A stretch of DNA of 64,000 nt from Actinoplanes cyaneus (GTDB lineage: Bacteria > Actinomycetota > Actinomycetes > Mycobacteriales > Micromonosporaceae): assembly GCF_016862095.1 (NCBI RefSeq), contig NZ_BOMH01000007.1, positions 186,001 through 250,000 on the forward strand. Reading direction: 5' to 3'. The notes beneath the pieces were generated by a model. The model saw only the letters and a program-made list of their open reading frames with translations, did not search any database and had not been told where the DNA came from. The translations under genes were made by a program, and so were the position numbers. This document shows, piece by piece, positions 60,993 through 64,000 of the stretch (position 1 is its first letter; the number at the start of each line of letters is the position of its first letter).

Positions 60993-62411
60993 TCAGGCGC
61001 GGCCGATGAAGCGACGCGCGAGCCGCCCCGTGTGATCCAGCTCGGTCAGATACGCCCGGGCCCACGCCAGGATGTCGTGCTCCGCGAGATGCCGCCGCAT
61101 GGCCTCCATCCGCGCGGCCCGATCCTCGGGACTCGCCTCCAGCGCCCGCAACAGTGTCTGTTTCAGATCATCCACGTCGTGCGGGTTCACCAGGAACGCC
61201 TGCGACAGTTCCGCCGCCGCCCCGGCGAACTCGCTGAGGACCAGCGCTCCCGCCCCGTCCTCCCGGGCGGCCACGAACTCCTTGGCGACCAGGTTCATCC
61301 CGTCTCGCAGCGGCGTCACCACCATCACGTCGGCGGTCTGGTAGAGCGCCGCCAGCTGCGCCCGGGTGAACGGCTGGTTCAGGTAGTGGATGGCCGGCTC
61401 GCCGACCCGTCCGTACTCCCCGTTGATCCGCCCGACCTCGCCCTCGATCCGGTCGCGCAGCTCGCGGTAGCTCTCGACCCGTTCCCGGCTGGGCACCGCG
61501 ACCTGCACCAGCACGGTGTCCCGGACCTTCACGTGACCGTCCCGCAGCAACTCCCGGTACGCCGTCAGCCGGTGCTCGATCCCCTTGGTGTAGTCCAGCC
61601 GGTCCACGCTGACCAGCACCCGCTTCGCCTCACCGAGATCGTGCCGGAGTTGTTCCACCTGCTTGACGACGTCCGGCCGGGTGGCCAGGGCGCGCATCTC
61701 CGCGACGTCGATGGAGACCGGGAACGCGCCGGTCCGCACGGTCCGCCCGTCGACGATGATCGCGTCGTCGCTCGCCTCGGCGCCGAGCAGTTTCTGCGCC
61801 AGTTGCGCGAGGTTGTGGGCGGCCTGTTCGCGCTGGAAGCCGACGAGGTCCGCGCCGAGCATCCCGCGGATCAGCTCGACCCGGCGGGGAAGCTGCATGA
61901 ACAGTTCCGGCGGCGGGAACGGCACGTGCATGAAGAAGCCGATCAGCAGGTCGGGTCGCAGTTCCCGGAGCATCTGCGGCACCAGTTGCAGGTGATAGTC
62001 CTGCACCCACACGGCGGCGTGCTTGCCGGCCACCTCGGCGGCCGCCTCGGCGAAGCGCTGGTTGACCGACCGGTACGTCTCCCACCACTCGCGCTGGAAC
62101 ACCGGCTGCTGGACCGCGTCGTGGTAGAGCGGCCACAGCGTCGAGTTGGCGAACCCCTCGTAGTAGCCGGCCTGCTCGGCGGCGGTGAGCGCGACGGGCC
62201 GCAGCCGGACCGCCCCGAGGTCGGGCAGCCGGGGTGCCAGGCCCACCTCGCCGTCCCAGCCGACCCAGGTGGCCGGGGTCTGCTGGAGGATCGCGTGCAA
62301 CGCCCCGCTCAGCCCGCCGGGGCTGCGGCGCCACTCGCAGGCGCCGTCCCGGGCGGCGCTGTCATCGAGGGGCAGTCGGTTGGCGACGACGACGAGCGAA
62401 CTCTGACGCAT
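60993..62411 (-). CDS. otsA: Trehalose-6-phosphate synthase
   Basis: A 472-residue GT20 enzyme that makes trehalose-6-phosphate from UDP/GDP-glucose and glucose-6-phosphate. Seen: VVANRLPL at the N-terminus, [58 protein letters not shown], and [19 protein letters not shown] at 62411 or GTG at 62414. A trehalose phosphatase gene is not adjacent. Convergent with the hydrolase gene. Confidence 0.95.
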   Translation of the reverse strand: MRQSSLVVVANRLPLDDSAARDGACEWRRSPGGLSGALHAILQQTPATWVGWDGEVGLAPRLPDLGAVRLRPVALTAAEQAGYYEGFANSTLWPLYHDAVQQPVFQREWWETYRSVNQRFAEAAAEVAGKHAAVWVQDYHLQLVPQMLRELRPDLLIGFFMHVPFPPPELFMQLPRRVELIRGMLGADLVGFQREQAAHNLAQLAQKLLGAEASDDAIIVDGRTVRTGAFPVSIDVAEMRALATRPDVVKQVEQLRHDLGEAKRVLVSVDRLDYTKGIEHRLTAYRELLRDGHVKVRDTVLVQVAVPSRERVESYRELRDRIEGEVGRINGEYGRVGEPAIHYLNQPFTRAQLAALYQTADVMVVTPLRDGMNLVAKEFVAAREDGAGALVLSEFAGAAAELSQAFLVNPHDVDDLKQTLLRALEASPEDRAARMEAMRRHLAEHDILAWARAYLTELDHTGRLARRFIGRA

Positions 62412-62481
62412 CACCGTAGGTTACCGTCATGAAACTCAACTCTGTCGATGCCCTGGGTGGGATGGCGACGACGTGACCGAT

Positions 62482-63267
62482 TCAGACCACGGCACCGTCG
62501 TCGAACTCGTCGTCGTCGTCGCCCGACCGCAGACGCCACACCAGCGTGACCGCCCCGCCCACGATCGCCGCGAAACCGAAGAGCATCACGAAGAACGAGT
62601 CGATCGGGATCAGCGTCGGGAACAGGAAGAGCACGAACCCGAGGAGGACGCCGAGGATGCCGAACGCCGCGTACTTCGAAATCTTGGGCAGCGGTGGGGG
62701 CGGTGGCGGCACATACCGCTCGTCCTCCTCCGCGACGTCGGGGAAGCCGAACGGGTCGAGGACCGGGTAGAAGACCGGCTCCGGCGGGGGATCGGTGCGC
62801 CGCCGGTTGACCGGGCGCCCGTCCTCACCGACCGGCCGGGCCTTCGTGTCGGACGTGGTGCCCTCGGCCTCGGGCCAGGACGCCGTCTCCGGCTCGACAG
62901 TGGTGTGGAAGCCGGCGATGATCTTCTCCCACTCGGCGTCCACCTCGGCCTGCGGCCGGGGCGCCGGAACGGGCTCGGCCGGCGGGGTGGGCGGCGCGCC
63001 GCCGGTCACCTGCTGCAGGTGATCCCGCGCGGTCTGCAGATGGGTCCGGTCCACGTAGAGCCGGTCGATCGGCCGGGCCGGCAGGGTCGTCGCCCGCAGG
63101 ATCGGATTGAGATCCGCCGTGGGCTGCAAGTATGCCGCGATGCCACCGGCGGCCAGCACGTCGAGCAGGTGCTCACCCACGCGTGGGTCCACGTCGCCCG
63201 CGACCGCGTAGTCAGTCGCGTCGAGTCCGTTGTCCCGCCGCCCGCGACGGGCGCCACCCGCTGTCAC
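62482..63267 (-). CDS. Membrane protein with N-terminal conserved domain, function unknown
   Basis: A 261-residue protein. Residues 15-95 (DYAVAGDVDPRVGEHLLDVLAAGGIAAY... VDRTHLQTARDHL) look like a small alpha/beta domain conserved in actinobacteria. A Pro/Glu/Asp-rich linker follows, then two transmembrane helices near the C-terminus (FGILGVLLGFVLFLFPTLIP and FFVMLFGFAAIVGGAVTLVW) and an acidic tail. The N-terminal domain thus lies in the cytosol. GTG start at 63267. Upstream of otsA (70 bp), same strand, but no evidence of a shared role. Confidence 0.75.
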   Translation of the reverse strand: MTAGGARRGRRDNGLDATDYAVAGDVDPRVGEHLLDVLAAGGIAAYLQPTADLNPILRATTLPARPIDRLYVDRTHLQTARDHLQQVTGGAPPTPPAEPVPAPRPQAEVDAEWEKIIAGFHTTVEPETASWPEAEGTTSDTKARPVGEDGRPVNRRRTDPPPEPVFYPVLDPFGFPDVAEEDERYVPPPPPPLPKISKYAAFGILGVLLGFVLFLFPTLIPIDSFFVMLFGFAAIVGGAVTLVWRLRSGDDDDEFDDGAVV

Positions 63268-63335
63268 CGATGCACACCCTCCTCGCCGACCGTGCCTTGA
63301 ATGGTGACACGGCGGGCGCCTGTTGCGGGAGTGCG

Positions 63336-63365
63336 TTGTGGCGTGCCGCCCCCGCTTCGTACCCT
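63336..63365 (+). promoter_or_regulatory. Possible promoter of the plsC-type gene
   Basis: TTGTGG (63336-63341) and TACCCT (63360-63365) are 18 bp apart, 44 bp before the GTG. Acceptable but weak match to the sigma-70-type consensus. Confidence 0.35.
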
Positions 63366-63409
63366 TCTTGCGCCCCGGGACGCCGGCGGCATCCGCTGAA
63401 AGGACGGCA

Positions 63410-64000
63410 GTGTTCTACTGGCTGCTCAAGTTGGTGGTCCTCGGACCCGTGCTGAGGCTCGTCTTCCGGCCCAAGGTCGAGGGCCTGGAGAACGTGCCGC
63501 GCTCCGGCCCGGTGATCCTGGCCTGTAACCATCTCTCGTTCTCCGACTCGATATTCACCCCATTGGTGATGAAGCGGAAAGTGACCTTCGTCGCCAAAGC
63601 TGAATACTTCACCGGCAAGGGGATCAAGGGGTGGTTCTCGCGGATGTTCTTCGTCGGCGCGGGGACGATCCCGGTGGACCGTTCGGGCGGTGAGGCCGCC
63701 CAGGCGGCGCTCGACACGCTCCTGCGGGTGCTGCGCGAGGGCAACATCGCCGGCATCTATCCGGAGGGCACCCGCTCGCCGGACGGCCGGCTCTACCGCG
63801 GCAAGACCGGCGTCGCCCGGCTCGCCCTGGAGAGCGGCGCCGTGGTCGTCCCGGTGGCCCTGCTCAACACCGACGAGATCCAGCCGACCGGCACGCTGAT
63901 CCCCACGGTCAAGCGGGTGCGCATGCGGATCGGCCAGCCGCTCGACTTCTCCCGCTACGCGAGCTCCCGGGGCGACCGGTTCGTCGAACGCGCCATCACC
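63410..64000 (+). CDS. plsC: 1-acylglycerol-3-phosphate O-acyltransferase (PlsC type), N-terminal part
   Basis: 197 codons up to the right edge; the C-terminus is missing. Seen: catalytic NHLSFSD (40-46, the NHx4D motif), glycerol-phosphate-binding PEGTRS (118-123), and a hydrophobic N-terminus (VFYWLLKLVVLGPVLRLVF) for membrane contact. It acylates lysophosphatidate to phosphatidate, or a related acceptor. Starts GTG at 63410 with AAGGA five bases upstream. In mycobacteria the related gene (Rv2182c) sits near pimB' as here, at similar distance. Confidence 0.92.
   Translation, partial: MFYWLLKLVVLGPVLRLVFRPKVEGLENVPRSGPVILACNHLSFSDSIFTPLVMKRKVTFVAKAEYFTGKGIKGWFSRMFFVGAGTIPVDRSGGEAAQAALDTLLRVLREGNIAGIYPEGTRSPDGRLYRGKTGVARLALESGAVVVPVALLNTDEIQPTGTLIPTVKRVRMRIGQPLDFSRYASSRGDRFVERAIT

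Overview
The window is very GC-rich, gene-dense chromosomal DNA from a filamentous actinobacterium. Many genes start at GTG, Shine-Dalgarno sites are purine-rich, and the respiratory (bcc-aa3), PimB'-like, AdoK, ErpA and Rel/Spo-homolog genes are of actinobacterial type. As I remember it, the gene order follows the Mycobacterium tuberculosis dlaT/pepA/gcvT/cobS/erpA/adoK/ctaC/qcr/trpD/pimB'/plsC neighbourhood and parts of the Streptomyces equivalent. Protein flavour suggests Micromonosporaceae (Actinoplanes-like); that is inference. No rRNA, complete tRNA, CRISPR array, transposase or phage gene was found, so this is core chromosome with intergenic repeat families scattered through it.

Layout: 1-5.2 kb, 2-oxoacid dehydrogenase E2 (partial) and E3, a small conserved protein, leucyl aminopeptidase and glycine-cleavage T protein. 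5.4-8.3 kb, late cobalamin assembly (CobS and a CobU-CobT fusion). 8.4-10.5 kb, a site-2-protease-like membrane protein and an aldo/keto reductase. 10.6-15.9 kb, one very large repeat-rich protein ending in WG repeats, divergent from a three-gene ABC exporter (16.0-18.6 kb). 18.9-26.9 kb, DUF3043 protein, MurA-type enzyme, NadA, glycerate kinase, ErpA, adenosine kinase, a P-loop kinase and a TusA-like/cysteine desulfurase pair. 27.0-36.5 kb, the terminal respiratory cluster ctaC-ctaF, ctaG, ctaE-qcrC-qcrA-qcrB, with trpD and a degenerate receiver protein embedded. 37.1-42.8 kb (minus strand), Lrp-type sensor domain, sugar nucleotidyltransferase, Nudix hydrolase, a RelA/SpoT homolog and a DEDDh/GIY-YIG nuclease. 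42.9-49.8 kb (plus), NYN-domain protein, M48 protease, PimB'-like mannosyltransferase, ABC transporter, thioredoxin-like protein. 50.4-55.0 kb, MFS/MarR pair, DUF4395 protein and a NarL-type two-component system. 55.1-64 kb, SRPBCC protein, ROK glucokinase, EEP-family enzyme, flavin monooxygenase plus alpha/beta-hydrolase-like protein, OtsA, a membrane protein and a PlsC-type acyltransferase (partial).

Functionally the window joins central carbon metabolism, aerobic respiration (complex III and complex IV subunits II, III and IV; subunit I is not here), Fe-S and sulfur handling, cofactor synthesis (NAD, B12), and envelope lipid/glycan synthesis (MurA, PimB', PlsC).

The most unusual signal is not coding. 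Intergenic gaps, mainly between convergent genes, carry (i) a family of long imperfect palindromes with a GGCTGGTGCTCA-type arm, (ii) a ~150-bp element present three times (28.5, 49.8, 60.4 kb) whose predicted hairpin shows a compensatory base-pair change between copies, and (iii) short tandem arrays of 28, 35, 44 and 61 bp. One copy of the 150-bp element overlaps the end and stop codon of a gene.
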